This document shows positions 27,153-36,630 of a DNA stretch of 64,000 bases, in pieces. The position numbers and the translations under genes were made by a program. The DNA is from Pontibacter deserti (GTDB lineage Bacteria; Bacteroidota; Bacteroidia; Cytophagales; Hymenobacteraceae). The stretch covers positions 186,001 to 250,000 of the forward strand of contig NZ_JALPRS010000001.1 of the NCBI RefSeq assembly GCF_023630255.1, written 5' to 3'. The notes beneath the pieces were generated by a model. It searched no databases. It worked only from the letters and a program-made list of their open reading frames with translations, and was not told where the DNA came from. Position 1 is the stretch's first letter; every line of letters starts with the position of its first letter.

Positions 27153-28469
27153 TTATTTTTCTTCTACCACCTTGCCGTCTTTGTAAACTATAGTTTTTAC
27201 TACTTTGCCTCCTTCGTTGTAGTATTTCCAGGTGGTTACTTTCTTGTTGTTGATGTGCTTGCCAACAATCTCTGTTTTGCCACTCTCGAAATACTGTTTA
27301 TAAGGTCCGTACTTCAGTCCGTCTTTATGGTTGGTTTCAGACTTTACTTTGCCTGATGGATAATACTCGTAGCTGATACCCATGATCTTGCCAGCATCAT
27401 AGGTAGCTTTTGATTTTACCTGTCCGTTTTCATGATAAGCCAATCTTTCGCCTGTTAGTTTACCTTTCTCATACGTCTCGCTGGTGCTCACCTTTTTGCC
27501 GGGTTCATCAAAATACGTTTTCCAGTTGCCGTGGGGGAGCTTGTCTTTAAATTGTTCTTCGGCTTTCACGTTGCCGCTTGGGTAGTAGCTTGTGGTTTTG
27601 CTGTCAGCACCGTTGTTGCTGAAGTTGCCTTCTTCGCGCAGAGTACCATCTTCGTAAAAGAACTGCGTCTGGCCGTTTGGTTCACCGTTTTTATAGTTTA
27701 TCAGGCTGCGTACTTTCCCATTCTGGTAGTATGCTTTGCTTGGGCCATGCATTTTGCCTGCTACAAATCCGCCTTCGGTACTCAGCTTGCCATTCGGGAA
27801 GTAACTCTTGAAAGTACCCTGCCGCTGGCCGGCCACGTTATTGACTTCCTGCTGCAGTTGCCCATCCTGGTAATAGGTTTTATAAGAACCTTCCAGCATG
27901 CCACCACGGTAAGTCGCATCGCTCTCCAACTGGCCATTTGGGTAGTAGGTTTTGGCAGGGCCGCTTTGCTGGCTGTTTTTATAGTATATCTCAGATTTTA
28001 CCTTGCCATCGGGGTAATATTCTTTTACCAATCCTTCTGGAAATCCCTTTACAAAAGTAGTCTCCTTGCGGATCTTGCCGTCGTCGTAAAAGGTCTTGAA
28101 CAGGTTGCTTTGCTGGTCGTTTTCGTAGCTGCCTTCCTGCATCAATCTACCGTCCGGGTGGAATGCCTGGAAAGGACCGTGCTTTACATCCAGCTTATAA
28201 GTTACCTTAATTTTAGGCTTGCCATTTTGGTAAAACTCCGTGAACACGCTGTCCTTTTTCCCTTCCACAAATTTGGCAAATGCCTCTCGCTCGCCGCCAG
28301 GGTAGAAGCGAACATAATTCCCAACTATACTGGAGTCGGGCTTCATAAAGTATACTTCTTTTATAGTGGTGCGGCTTTCGTCGTGGTAGGTAATCACTTT
28401 TTTGGTCTGCCCCACAGCAACTGTACTTACCAGCGATAAGGTAAACAGCAATGAAAATAATTTATACAT
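27153..28469 (-). CDS. exported MORN-variant (YwqK-like) repeat protein
   Basis: A 438-aa secreted protein. Signal peptide MYKLFSLLFTLSLVSTVAVG is followed by about 14 tandem repeats of roughly 23 residues of the form G..KTYYPNGQL..E..Y..G, the MORN_2 pattern. Such proteins are sometimes named YwqK-family antitoxins, but nothing here points to a toxin. A five-residue upstream extension to 28484 is possible; the signal peptide favours ATG 28469. The repeats make a long antisense reading frame on the other strand, which I reject. Confidence 0.82.
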   Translation of the reverse strand: MYKLFSLLFTLSLVSTVAVGQTKKVITYHDESRTTIKEVYFMKPDSSIVGNYVRFYPGGEREAFAKFVEGKKDSVFTEFYQNGKPKIKVTYKLDVKHGPFQAFHPDGRLMQEGSYENDQQSNLFKTFYDDGKIRKETTFVKGFPEGLVKEYYPDGKVKSEIYYKNSQQSGPAKTYYPNGQLESDATYRGGMLEGSYKTYYQDGQLQQEVNNVAGQRQGTFKSYFPNGKLSTEGGFVAGKMHGPSKAYYQNGKVRSLINYKNGEPNGQTQFFYEDGTLREEGNFSNNGADSKTTSYYPSGNVKAEEQFKDKLPHGNWKTYFDEPGKKVSTSETYEKGKLTGERLAYHENGQVKSKATYDAGKIMGISYEYYPSGKVKSETNHKDGLKYGPYKQYFESGKTEIVGKHINNKKVTTWKYYNEGGKVVKTIVYKDGKVVEEK

Positions 28470-28500
28470 AAGTATAGAATGCAATGATGGAAGTATAAGT

Positions 28501-29034
28501 TTATACTTTCTTTTTAATGATCTCTTTAGCTACCAGCTTCATAAACGGGTCAGCATCTTTTAAATAGCTTTTAGCAAACTCAGCTGCCTTGGCATGGTTC
28601 ACTTTATCCAGGCTCATCAGCGCCCTTCTGATAACATAATTGTCTTTGTCGCGGTTGATCAGGTTCACCAGCAATTGCTCCCTGTCTTCCACTTCCGAAT
28701 TGCCAAGTAGTTCAGCTATCTGCCACCTTGCCTGCGGTTGATCTGAATTGATCACCTTTTTCACGAACCTCAGTTTAGACTCCAGCTTCTCATCTACTTT
28801 CTGAAGTATAGTTCCGGATTCGTTATCTATAGCCAGCGCGTAAACCAGTAACTGGGCCAAGTCATGGTTAAATTCTTTGTTCAGCTCTTCCAATGCTTCG
28901 GTTGCCGCTTTATGCAATTCCTCCCAGCCTGGGTATTCAGCTTCCCATTCCCCTAAACCACGTTCTTCGTTATAAGTAGCAGGCGTCATGTTAGCCCAAT
29001 CCCAGAACTTAGCTAATTCAGTTTCTAACGACAT
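28501..29034 (-). CDS. HEAT-like helical repeat protein, function unknown
   Basis: A 177-aa soluble protein. The C-terminal half is made of paired helices typical of HEAT or armadillo-type repeats (QARWQIAELLGNSEVEDREQLLVNLINRDKDNYVIRRALMSL cut by short turns). The N-terminal 60 residues are acidic with several tryptophans (FWDWANMTP, GEWEAEYPGWEEL). There is no signal or membrane segment. It lies between the MORN-repeat gene and the thiolase on the same strand, with a terminator isolating it from the thiolase. No catalytic motif is visible. Confidence 0.7.
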   Translation of the reverse strand: MSLETELAKFWDWANMTPATYNEERGLGEWEAEYPGWEELHKAATEALEELNKEFNHDLAQLLVYALAIDNESGTILQKVDEKLESKLRFVKKVINSDQPQARWQIAELLGNSEVEDREQLLVNLINRDKDNYVIRRALMSLDKVNHAKAAEFAKSYLKDADPFMKLVAKEIIKKKV

Positions 29035-29104
29035 TCGTTTCTTTCGTATTGATAAACACTAAAAGTATAGAAAACAGTTTAATGTATGGCTAAGGTATAA
29101 AAAA

Positions 29105-29132
29105 GAAGCCTTACGTTTTAACGTAAGGCTTC
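29105..29132 (-). terminator. 12-bp hairpin terminator after thiolase
   Basis: GAAGCCTTACGT (29105-29116) pairs perfectly with ACGTAAGGCTTC (29121-29132); on the minus strand a T run follows. It ends the thiolase transcript. Confidence 0.75.
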
Positions 29133-29158
29133 CTGCAAAATGTATGCCTTAGGGCATG

Positions 29159-30343
29159 TTATACTTTCTCGATAACCAGGGCAGATGCGCCACCGCCACC
29201 ATTACAGATACCGGTTACACCTATTTTACCGCCTTTTTTATTCAGTACGTTGCAAAGTGTAGTTACAATACGCGCACCTGAGGCACCCAGCGGGTGACCA
29301 AGTGATACCGCACCACCAAACACGTTTACTTTACCACCTTCTAAGCCTAACTTCTGGTTGTTAGCGATAGATACTACCGAGAACGCTTCGTTGATCTCGT
29401 AGAAATCTACTTCTTCAGGAGTAACGCCAGCATTTTTAAGTGCTTTAGGTATAGCCAGGGCTGGAGTAGTTGTAAACCAGATCGGATCCTGCTCCGCATC
29501 AGCAAAACCACGAATCTTTGCGATCGGCTTTACGCCCAGCTCTTCCGCTTTTTCTTTGCTCATCAAAAGTACAGCGGCAGCACCATCGTTCAGGGTAGAG
29601 GCGTTGGCAGCAGTTACTGTACCAGCTTTGTCAAACACAGGCTTCAGGCCAGGTATTTTATCAAAGCTTACTTTTCTGTACTCTTCGTCTTCTGTAACCA
29701 GGATCGGGTCTTTGCCACGCTGTGGTACTTCAACCGGTACGATCTCATCTTTCAGTAAGCCAGCTTCTGCAGCAGCAGCTACTTTCTTATAAGAGTTAAT
29801 AGCGTATTCATCCTGCATCTCACGGGTGATCTTCATTTCACGAGCAGTGTTCTCGGCAGCGCTACCCATATGGAAATCGTTGTACACATCCCACAGACCA
29901 TCTTTTATCAGACCATCTGCCATCTGTACGTTACCCATTTTAGCACCCCAACGAGCTTTGTCAACATAATATGGTACGTTGCTCATGCTCTCCATACCAC
30001 CAGCCACGATCACATCTTTATGACCCAGCATGATAGCCTGCGAAGCATACATAATAGCTTTTGTACCTGATGCACATACTTTGTTGATGGTAGTACACTC
30101 TACATTGTAACCAAGACCAGCCTTAACAGCAGCCTGGCGCGCAGGAGCCTGGCCTAAGTTTGCAGACAGTACGTTACCCATGATAACTTCCTGCACCTGC
30201 TCTTTATCTACACCGGCTCTTTCCAGTGCACCTTTAATAGCTATAGCACCCAGTTCAGTGGCAGACAGGCTTGACAAAGCGCCGCCAAAGCTGCCGATTG
30301 GTGTGCGGACAGCTGAAATGATATATACTTCTTTAGTTTGCAT
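29159..30343 (-). CDS. atoB: acetyl-CoA C-acetyltransferase (thiolase)
   Basis: Condenses two acetyl-CoA to acetoacetyl-CoA or performs the reverse step of beta-oxidation; cytosolic. The 394-aa protein has the nucleophile in NKVCASGTKA (Cys90), His350 in GGAVSLGHPLGASGARI, and the second catalytic cysteine in GICNGGGGAS (Cys380). The N-terminus VYIISAVRTPIGSFGG is the usual thiolase start. Biosynthetic (AtoB/PhaA-type) is more likely than degradative from length and the lack of a hydratase partner nearby; the symbol is given on that basis. Confidence 0.93.
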   Translation of the reverse strand: MQTKEVYIISAVRTPIGSFGGALSSLSATELGAIAIKGALERAGVDKEQVQEVIMGNVLSANLGQAPARQAAVKAGLGYNVECTTINKVCASGTKAIMYASQAIMLGHKDVIVAGGMESMSNVPYYVDKARWGAKMGNVQMADGLIKDGLWDVYNDFHMGSAAENTAREMKITREMQDEYAINSYKKVAAAAEAGLLKDEIVPVEVPQRGKDPILVTEDEEYRKVSFDKIPGLKPVFDKAGTVTAANASTLNDGAAAVLLMSKEKAEELGVKPIAKIRGFADAEQDPIWFTTTPALAIPKALKNAGVTPEEVDFYEINEAFSVVSIANNQKLGLEGGKVNVFGGAVSLGHPLGASGARIVTTLCNVLNKKGGKIGVTGICNGGGGASALVIEKV

Positions 30344-30693
30344 GAATTTGTAAGGATTTAATTGGTACTGTGAAATTATCAGGATTTATACTTAAAACCA
30401 AACGAACGTTAGGCTGGATGGATTGTTAAATTGCTAAATTGTTGATTGTTATTTCTTAAGTAAGTAGTAATTCCGCATAGCGTGTGCAGCTCCTACGAGC
30501 GTTTTAACTCCCGAACTCTCTAACTCCTAAACTCTTTAACTGGCAACTTTATTTTATCCTTTAAAAAGGTAAACTATAAACCAACTATGGTTTTAGCTAT
30601 AACTTGACCAAGGTTTTAAACCTTTTGAGGTTTTGCCTATCTTTAGATACGAACAACTGATCAACAATAACTAACCAACCTATTTTACCCAGG
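30344..30693. repeat. intergenic region with AACTC tract
   Basis: No gene. A degenerate AACTC-type tract runs at 30503-30542 and a weaker TTGTTAAATTGCTAAATTGTT run at about 30422-30442. The remainder is the AT-rich leader of the peptidase gene; no clear promoter could be fixed. Confidence 0.5.
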
Positions 30694-33603
30694 ATGAAGA
30701 AACTTTTATACCTGGCTGTACTCTGTAGTGCCGGCTTTTACCAGGCTCAGGCACAACAGCAAACAGCAAAAAAGCCCCTTACCCACGACGTTTACGACAG
30801 TTGGAAGGGCGTAGATGGAGAGAAGATCTCCAACAATGGCAAGTATGTACTTTTTAACGTGAACCCACAGGAAGGCGATGGCGAACTCCTGATCCGGGAC
30901 ATGGTAACCAACAAGCTGACCAGCTACCCGCGCGGCACTAAAGCTTCTTTTACCAACGACAGCCGTTATGCTGTTTTTCAGGTTAAGCCGGAGTACCAGA
31001 AAGTGCGCCAACTGAAACTGAAAAAGAAAAAAGCCGACGACCTGCCAAAAGACTCGCTGGCGATTGTGATGCTGGAAAGTATGAATGTGGTAAAAATGCC
31101 GCGTGTAAAGTCTTTCCAGCTACCGAAGGATGGTAACCACTTTGTAGCTTATCACCTTGAAAAAGAACTGCCTGCTAAAAAAGATGCCAAAAAAGCTGAG
31201 ACCACTCCGGCAGCCACAGAAGAAAAGAAAGCGGAAGCTGCCAAACCGGCTGTAGCTAAAAAAGCACCTAAAAAGAACAAAAAGTATAACGGCACCGAAC
31301 TGGTACTGCGCAACCTGCAAAGTGGTCAGGAAAAGCGCTTCGACAGAGTAATAGATTATACTTTCTCGGAGAAGGGCAACATGCTATACTTTATAAAAGA
31401 TGAGCTGGACTCGCTGCATAAAGCTGGTGTGTTTGCTGTAAGCACTGCCGACCTGAAGGTAATGCCGATCGATACAGGTAAGGTATCTTACAAAAACATA
31501 ACACCAGATAAAGCAGGAGAACAGCTGGCATTTGTGGCTACCAACGATACGCTGGAAGCCGAGATCCGCTACTTTGCCCTGCACCACTGGACCAGAAAGG
31601 ATAATCACAAAATTATACTTGCCGATACAGCCCGCGCCGGTATGCCAAAAGCCTGGATGGTGAGCGAGCATGGCAAGCTGAATTTCTCAGAAGACGGCAA
31701 GCGCCTGTTCTTTGGCACGTTCCCGCGCCCAACCCGCTACGAAAAAGACACTACGCAGCTGGAAGAAGACAAAGTAAGTCTCGATATCTGGACTTACAAA
31801 GATCCGTTGATACAGCCGATGCAGCTCAAGAACAAAGACCGCGATCTGAAGCAGTCTTTCCTGGCGATGTATGATTTTAAAGGAAAGCGCATGCAGCAGC
31901 TGGCTACCCTGGAGATTCCGGATGTATACCTGGATGCTTATGGCGAAGGAGATGTGGCGCTTGGTGTGAGTGATGAGAAGTATAAAATGACCATCGGCTA
32001 TGATACGCCTACTAAAAAGGATGCTTACCTGATCGACCTGAAAAAAGGAACACGCAAGCAGGTGCTGAACGAAACACGCGGTTATCCAAGATTATCACCT
32101 AAGGGTAACTATGTGTACTGGTACGAACCAACCGACAGCAGCTGGCACACACTGGCTACAAAAGGTGGCAAAAACCTGAACCTCACAAAGAAGCTAGGCG
32201 TGGCATTTTATGACGAATCGAATGATGTACCGGCGCTACCAAGCTCTTATGACTTTGCTGGCTGGGTAGAAAACGACAGCTACCTGCTTGTATATGATAA
32301 GTATGATATCTGGAAACTGGACCCAACCGGAAAGAAAGCCCCTTTAAACCTGACCGACAAGTATGGCCGCCAGAACAAGCTGAGCTTCCGATATGAAATG
32401 CTGGATGAGGAAGAGAAGTTTATACCTGAAAATGCTACGCTATACTTAAGCGCTTTCAATAACAAAGACAAGTCAGGTGGATATTTTCGTGATTATGTAA
32501 GCAAAGAAGTGCAGCCGGAGAAATTGGTAATGTCGCCGAACAGCTATGTACGCTTGCGCAAAGCTAAGAATGAAAATCGCTTTATGTTCCGCAAAGGCTC
32601 GTTCCAGGAGTTCCCGGATCTGTATACTACAACAACCACTTTTGATAAACCAACGCAGCTGAGCAATGCCAATCCGCAGATGAAGGATTACCTGTGGGGT
32701 ACGGTAGAACTGGTAAACTGGAAATCAACAGACGGAATCCCATTAGAAGGCTTGCTTTATAAGCCTGAGAATTTTGATCCAAATAAGAAGTACCCGATGA
32801 TCGCTTATTTCTATGAGCGCTCTTCTGATGAACTGCATGCGCACAAAACACCTGCGCCAAGTGCATCAACGGTAAATATATCTTACTATGTGAGTAACGG
32901 TTACTTGGTATTTGTACCGGACATTGTTTACAAAAACGGTTATCCGGGCGAGAGCGCGATGGACTGTATTATACCTGGTGTGCAGAAACTGGTGATGCAG
33001 GGTTTTGTGGATGAGAAAAACATGGCATTGCAGGGCCAGAGCTGGGGTGGTTACCAGATCGCTTACATGGTTACTAAAACCAACCTGTTTAAAGCTGCTA
33101 TGGCCGGTGCTCCGGTTTCTAACATGACAAGTGCTTATGGTGGTATCCGTTGGGGTACAGGCCTGAGCCGCCAGTTCCAGTACGAGAAAACCCAAAGCCG
33201 CATTGGTGGCACACTTTGGGAAAAGCCGATGCAGTTTATTGAGAACTCGCCGCTGTTCTTTGCTGACCGTGTAGAAACACCGCTACTGATCATGCACAAC
33301 GATCAGGATGGAGCAGTTCCGTGGTACCAAGGTATAGAGTACTTTATGGCCCTGCGCAGATTAAATAAACCGGTTTGGATGCTGGTATACAACGGAGAAG
33401 ATCATAACCTGATGCAGCGTAAGAACCGCAAAGATCTGTCGGTGCGTATGTCGCAGTTCTTTGACTATTACCTGAAAGGTGCCCCAATGCCAATCTGGAT
33501 GAAGAAGGGTGTTCCGACTATCTTAAAAGGTAAAGACTATGGTTTTGAGTTGGAGCCGCAGCCACAACCTGAGCCGGAAGTTGCCAGTGAAGTAAATCAG
33601 TAA
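30694..33603 (+). CDS. secreted S9 family (prolyl oligopeptidase-type) serine peptidase
   Basis: An exported 969-aa peptidase. Signal MKKLLYLAVLCSAGFYQAQAQ; an N-terminal beta-propeller-like region to about 680, with an inserted Lys/Ala-rich low-complexity stretch around 160-195; and a C-terminal alpha/beta-hydrolase domain. The catalytic serine is in GQSWGGY (Ser783), the acid in HNDQDGAVPW (Asp870 or Asp872) and the histidine in GEDHNLM (His904). It probably trims peptides in the periplasm. The ATG at 30694 is fixed by the signal peptide. It stands alone with its own terminator. Confidence 0.92.
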   Translation: MKKLLYLAVLCSAGFYQAQAQQQTAKKPLTHDVYDSWKGVDGEKISNNGKYVLFNVNPQEGDGELLIRDMVTNKLTSYPRGTKASFTNDSRYAVFQVKPEYQKVRQLKLKKKKADDLPKDSLAIVMLESMNVVKMPRVKSFQLPKDGNHFVAYHLEKELPAKKDAKKAETTPAATEEKKAEAAKPAVAKKAPKKNKKYNGTELVLRNLQSGQEKRFDRVIDYTFSEKGNMLYFIKDELDSLHKAGVFAVSTADLKVMPIDTGKVSYKNITPDKAGEQLAFVATNDTLEAEIRYFALHHWTRKDNHKIILADTARAGMPKAWMVSEHGKLNFSEDGKRLFFGTFPRPTRYEKDTTQLEEDKVSLDIWTYKDPLIQPMQLKNKDRDLKQSFLAMYDFKGKRMQQLATLEIPDVYLDAYGEGDVALGVSDEKYKMTIGYDTPTKKDAYLIDLKKGTRKQVLNETRGYPRLSPKGNYVYWYEPTDSSWHTLATKGGKNLNLTKKLGVAFYDESNDVPALPSSYDFAGWVENDSYLLVYDKYDIWKLDPTGKKAPLNLTDKYGRQNKLSFRYEMLDEEEKFIPENATLYLSAFNNKDKSGGYFRDYVSKEVQPEKLVMSPNSYVRLRKAKNENRFMFRKGSFQEFPDLYTTTTTFDKPTQLSNANPQMKDYLWGTVELVNWKSTDGIPLEGLLYKPENFDPNKKYPMIAYFYERSSDELHAHKTPAPSASTVNISYYVSNGYLVFVPDIVYKNGYPGESAMDCIIPGVQKLVMQGFVDEKNMALQGQSWGGYQIAYMVTKTNLFKAAMAGAPVSNMTSAYGGIRWGTGLSRQFQYEKTQSRIGGTLWEKPMQFIENSPLFFADRVETPLLIMHNDQDGAVPWYQGIEYFMALRRLNKPVWMLVYNGEDHNLMQRKNRKDLSVRMSQFFDYYLKGAPMPIWMKKGVPTILKGKDYGFELEPQPQPEPEVASEVNQ

Positions 33604-33621
33604 TTTATACATAGTGAATTG

Positions 33622-33659
33622 TAAAAAGGGGAGCAGGTATTAACCTGCTCCCCTTTTTA
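33622..33659 (+). terminator. 17-bp hairpin terminator
   Basis: TAAAAAGGGGAGCAGGT (33622-33638) pairs with 33643-33659 around ATTA; it closes the S9 peptidase gene. Confidence 0.85.
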
Positions 33660-33740
33660 TTAAAACTACTATCACCCTCAAAAAGAGATAGCTTACCAAT
33701 AATTTAGTATAACTATAATAATTAATTTTTGATTTATACT

Positions 33741-33748
33741 TATTTTTG
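33741..33748 (+). promoter_or_regulatory. TATTTTTG -7 box
   Basis: A perfect TAnnTTTG box 30 bp before ATG 33779. It covers an alternative upstream start of the following gene and so argues for the ATG. No well-spaced -33 element was found. Confidence 0.35.
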
Positions 33749-33778
33749 CTGCTCCTCAAACTCTTTCAAAGTAAAACT

Positions 33779-34294
33779 ATGGACAATACTGCATTGGTCG
33801 ATTCTGGCCTGATACTGCTTGCTCTAATTGGCGGGTGGTTCTATTCCGATTTCCTGTACCGTACAAGAGAAACAGCTTTTAAGAGGCTGCCGCTTTTCCT
33901 GATGGTTTTTGCCGGTTTCTGGTGCTTGTTTAACTGGTTGGGCCATACCATTGCTGTGCTTATATTTAACATTAAAACCATGCAGGTCGGTACCTTTGTA
34001 TATAGTTACCATTTTTATTCGCTGCTTTTAATGGGTATAGCATTTGCCATTTTCAGTGGCTACCAGTTAAACCAGATCCGCTTGCTGAGCAGGGGAGAAA
34101 AAGTATACAGGCAACTAAAGCAGGTCAGTTTTCTGATCATGGCATTAAGCCTGCCTATTTTTCCGCTTAACCCGATAGGTCTGCTCCCGGTTATTTCATC
34201 CATACTTATACTTGTTACAGCTGCCGCAACCCGTAAACAATGGAAGCGGGCAAGAACAGAACTGATAAAAGTAGAACAGGTGGTGCCTGCTTAA
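33779..34294 (+). CDS. small integral membrane protein of unknown function
   Basis: A 171-aa protein with four or five membrane helices (LILLALIGGWFYSDFLY, LFLMVFAGFWCLFNWLGHTI, SLLLMGIAFAIFSGY, VSFLIMALSLPIFPL, ISSILILVTAAA) and a short positively charged C-terminus. I do not recognise the family. The frame opens 33 bases earlier, but that region overlaps a promoter box, so ATG 33779 (MDNTALVDSG) is chosen. It is a single-gene unit bounded by two terminators. Confidence 0.7.
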   Translation: MDNTALVDSGLILLALIGGWFYSDFLYRTRETAFKRLPLFLMVFAGFWCLFNWLGHTIAVLIFNIKTMQVGTFVYSYHFYSLLLMGIAFAIFSGYQLNQIRLLSRGEKVYRQLKQVSFLIMALSLPIFPLNPIGLLPVISSILILVTAAATRKQWKRARTELIKVEQVVPA

Positions 34295-34305
34295 TTATCA
34301 ATTAG

Positions 34306-34351
34306 TTAAATAAAAAAGAGAGCCTTATTTGTGGCTCTCTTTTTTATTTAA
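34306..34351. terminator. bidirectional 19-bp terminator
   Basis: TTAAATAAAAAAGAGAGCC (34306-34324) pairs with 34333-34351. It lies between the membrane-protein gene and the convergent lipoprotein gene at 34369. Confidence 0.85.
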
Positions 34352-34368
34352 GGCTATGACTTACTAAA

Positions 34369-34974
34369 TTATTTGCCTTGATTCGCTACTTTAATGGCAC
34401 CACAGGCAACAGGAAGTGTAGGCCAGTATTCGCCATCAACCGTCATCCCATGTAGTACTATTACATTGTTCTGTAATGGAAGTATGCCTGCAGATACTGT
34501 AAAAGTTTGTGTGTAGTTAACACTGCCATCCGGTGCTGTTGGGAATGGTGCTAAATCGAGAAGTACGGGGCCATAAAATGGTACTCCTTCACCTAGTTCT
34601 ACTAATCCATCGCCATCTGTATCAGCAGACATTGGCGGACATACCGCATTTCTGTTATCATCTGTAAAACCATGCATGTGTTGCGGGTGTACCATGCCTG
34701 GTTCTAAACCGGTTGCCATTATATGCACAGTCAGTTGGTTTCCTTCCAGCGTTAATGTGGCTGTACCGTTTACACCAGAATCATTTAAAGACATTATGTT
34801 GGCAGTGTAAGTTTGAGTCAGGTTATAAGACTTACTTCGGTGTGCATCCTGTGCGTTATCTGCCTGTAACTTATTGGCATCCGGCGATACATTTGAATCA
34901 TCGCATGCACTGAAACTTAAAAGGAGGGCAAAGAGTGCCACATAACCGGTTGTGTTCTTGATAAAGTTTTTCAT
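34369..34974 (-). CDS. lipoprotein with CHRD / Cu-Zn SOD-like features
   Basis: A 201-aa lipoprotein with signal YVALFALLLSFSAC and a short polar linker. The mature part (GTATLTLEGNQLTVHIMATGLEPGMVHPQHMHGF) resembles the start of CHRD or Cu/Zn-superoxide-dismutase-like beta domains with clustered histidines, and the C-terminus has VIVLHGMTVDGEYWPTLPVACG, where SODs carry another histidine. An EF-hand-like DTDGDGLVELGEG lies between. It could bind metal, but dismutase activity is not implied, since the full ligand set is not seen. Single gene, leftward. Confidence 0.7.
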   Translation of the reverse strand: MKNFIKNTTGYVALFALLLSFSACDDSNVSPDANKLQADNAQDAHRSKSYNLTQTYTANIMSLNDSGVNGTATLTLEGNQLTVHIMATGLEPGMVHPQHMHGFTDDNRNAVCPPMSADTDGDGLVELGEGVPFYGPVLLDLAPFPTAPDGSVNYTQTFTVSAGILPLQNNVIVLHGMTVDGEYWPTLPVACGAIKVANQGK

Positions 34975-35179
34975 AGGTATATATTTTTTAAATGCGACAT
35001 ACCTACGGGGCAGATTTACCCAATTTTATAAAGGAGAGCTGAAAAGCGGGTGAACAGCAGCTTAGAAGGTGGGAGAGGACACAATTAACTTGTAAACGAA
35101 AAATCCAGTCTTAAAACTTCAGAATTTAGAGGGCAAAATAGCAGACTAACATGGAGATTTAAGGTTAGTTACCAGCTTC

Positions 35180-35220
35180 ACCAACTTTAAAATTTCTAAC
35201 TTATAAACTTTCTAACTAAG
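35180..35220. repeat. degenerate AACTT/TAACT tract
   Basis: AACTTTAAAATTTCTAACTT, then ATAAACTTTCTAACT, at the 3' end of the thioesterase gene on the minus strand. Same style as the other 7-8-nt tracts. No gene lies in 34975-35211. Confidence 0.45.
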
Positions 35221-35661
35221 CCCCTCTCCATAACCGTGCAGGCTGCTGAGCGGCTGGTTAGTCTTCATGAACTGGCCAGTGCCAAAAGCTACTTCTTTGC
35301 CTTTATCATTATAGAGTGTGGCTTCCGCTACAAACAAGTTCTTGCCTATAGTTCTTACTTTGCCTATCGCTTTTAAAGTGCCGCCAGTTACAGGTCTTAC
35401 AATGTTTATCTGAAAAGAGGAAGTAACTATAAACACATCCTGTACCACAGAGGCGACAGCAAAATAAGCGGCATCATCCAATAATTTAAAGTATAAAGCA
35501 CCATGTATAGCATTGGCTCCATGGTTATACTTTGCCTGCACCGGCAACGTGATCTCGGCCAATTGATGCTGAACTTTTAGTTCGCTGCCATCTATAAATT
35601 GCTGTATGTTGGCGCTGTGGTATAGTTTCTCCAGCAGGTGGTAATGTGTTGTCGCTTCCAT
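35212..35661 (-). CDS. PaaI-type hotdog-fold thioesterase
   Basis: A 149-aa cytosolic hotdog protein predicted to hydrolyse acyl-CoA thioesters. The active-site helix region NHGANAIHGALYFKLLDDAAYFAVAS, with HG followed by an acidic DD, and the strand TSSFQINIVRPVTGGTLKAIGKV are typical of the PaaI group. Length matches. The substrate is unknown. It reads leftward as a single gene, some 160 bases downstream of an HD-domain gene on the same strand. Confidence 0.85.
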   Translation of the reverse strand: MEATTHYHLLEKLYHSANIQQFIDGSELKVQHQLAEITLPVQAKYNHGANAIHGALYFKLLDDAAYFAVASVVQDVFIVTSSFQINIVRPVTGGTLKAIGKVRTIGKNLFVAEATLYNDKGKEVAFGTGQFMKTNQPLSSLHGYGEGLS

Positions 35662-35824
35662 AGTCTATACTTCTGAGTTGCAAGTATACGATCGGTGACT
35701 TGTACTACCAATAAAATTTCCGAGATAGAGAACTGTGCCTGACGGAGATTGAAAACAGAAAGGCGCTGATAAATATTACCAACGCCCGCTGCAATCACCT
35801 GTTTGTTGTAAATTTTTTTATGCT

Positions 35825-36460
35825 TTATGCCATTGCATTTCGTGAGGCCATGCGTGCCAGTACATTAGTAGTGGAAATGCCAGCTTTTTCCATTTTCTCA
35901 ACAGCTTGTTCCTGTATAAGATCTTTTAACTGATCAAGGCAGGAATCAAAACCAGTGTGGTCGCCCATGCGAAATACATTTTCCTGCTCTACCTCAAGCC
36001 AGGTAGCAATATCAGCGTGGTTGTGCTGCAGGCGAACTTCCAGTTTATCCAGTGCATTGGCTACTTTAGCTTCGTAAGTAGCTTTGGCTTCAAACTCATG
36101 CCATAGTTCGTAAACATGCTGACCTATACCAATACCTAACTTTTCGCGCAGGCTTTCAATAGCAGTTAATTCTTTCTGTAGTTTTATTGCCTTAGCTTCT
36201 TCCGTCATTACCTGGAAAGCCGGTACATCACCTGCTTCTATCTCTACCAGGTCATGGACCAGAATCATTTTAAGCATATGGGCAGTATCTACTTCTTCAT
36301 CTAAGTATGGCTCCAGCAACACAGCCATTAAAGCCATTCGCCAGGTATGTTCAGCCACACTTTCCTGACGTCCATCTGATAGCCAGCTGTGGCGCAATTC
36401 AGATTTCAGGCGTTCCGCCAACGTAATTACTTCCAGAATGCTCTTAAGTTCCTTTTTCAT
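35825..36460 (-). CDS. HD-domain phosphohydrolase (YfbR/HDDC2-like)
   Basis: A 211-aa cytosolic metal-dependent phosphohydrolase. Metal ligands are His38 (SVAEHTWRMAL), His69-Asp70 (ILVHDLVEIEAGD) and Asp138 (NALDKLEVRLQ), in the order seen in 5'-deoxynucleotidases of the YfbR/HDDC2 type. Nucleotide-pool clean-up is the likely role, by family rather than by direct evidence. The C-terminal helix runs past the core domain. It is flanked by two thioesterase genes on the same strand, each with sizeable gaps. Confidence 0.85.
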   Translation of the reverse strand: MKKELKSILEVITLAERLKSELRHSWLSDGRQESVAEHTWRMALMAVLLEPYLDEEVDTAHMLKMILVHDLVEIEAGDVPAFQVMTEEAKAIKLQKELTAIESLREKLGIGIGQHVYELWHEFEAKATYEAKVANALDKLEVRLQHNHADIATWLEVEQENVFRMGDHTGFDSCLDQLKDLIQEQAVEKMEKAGISTTNVLARMASRNAMA

Positions 36461-36630
36461 GTTGAGTTGTGGCTAAGGCCTTACAATCAGCGGGTTATTG
36501 CAAAGTATAAGGCAGTGTTTGCAGGTTCGGTTACTGTATTATGATTCTGCTATATAAGTAAGAGCCATATTCAGTACTGATGGTTGCAAGCTTATAATTT
36601 TTTTGTGAAAAAAGATACGCTACACTAAAA

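Noticed and set aside
27531..28439. Rightward 302-aa frame
   Set aside because: Antisense to the MORN-repeat protein; the repeats and codon bias keep this frame open by chance.
27153..28469. Toxin-antitoxin function suggested by the YwqK name
   Set aside because: It is a secreted repeat protein with no toxin gene next to it; the name reflects an automatic label only.
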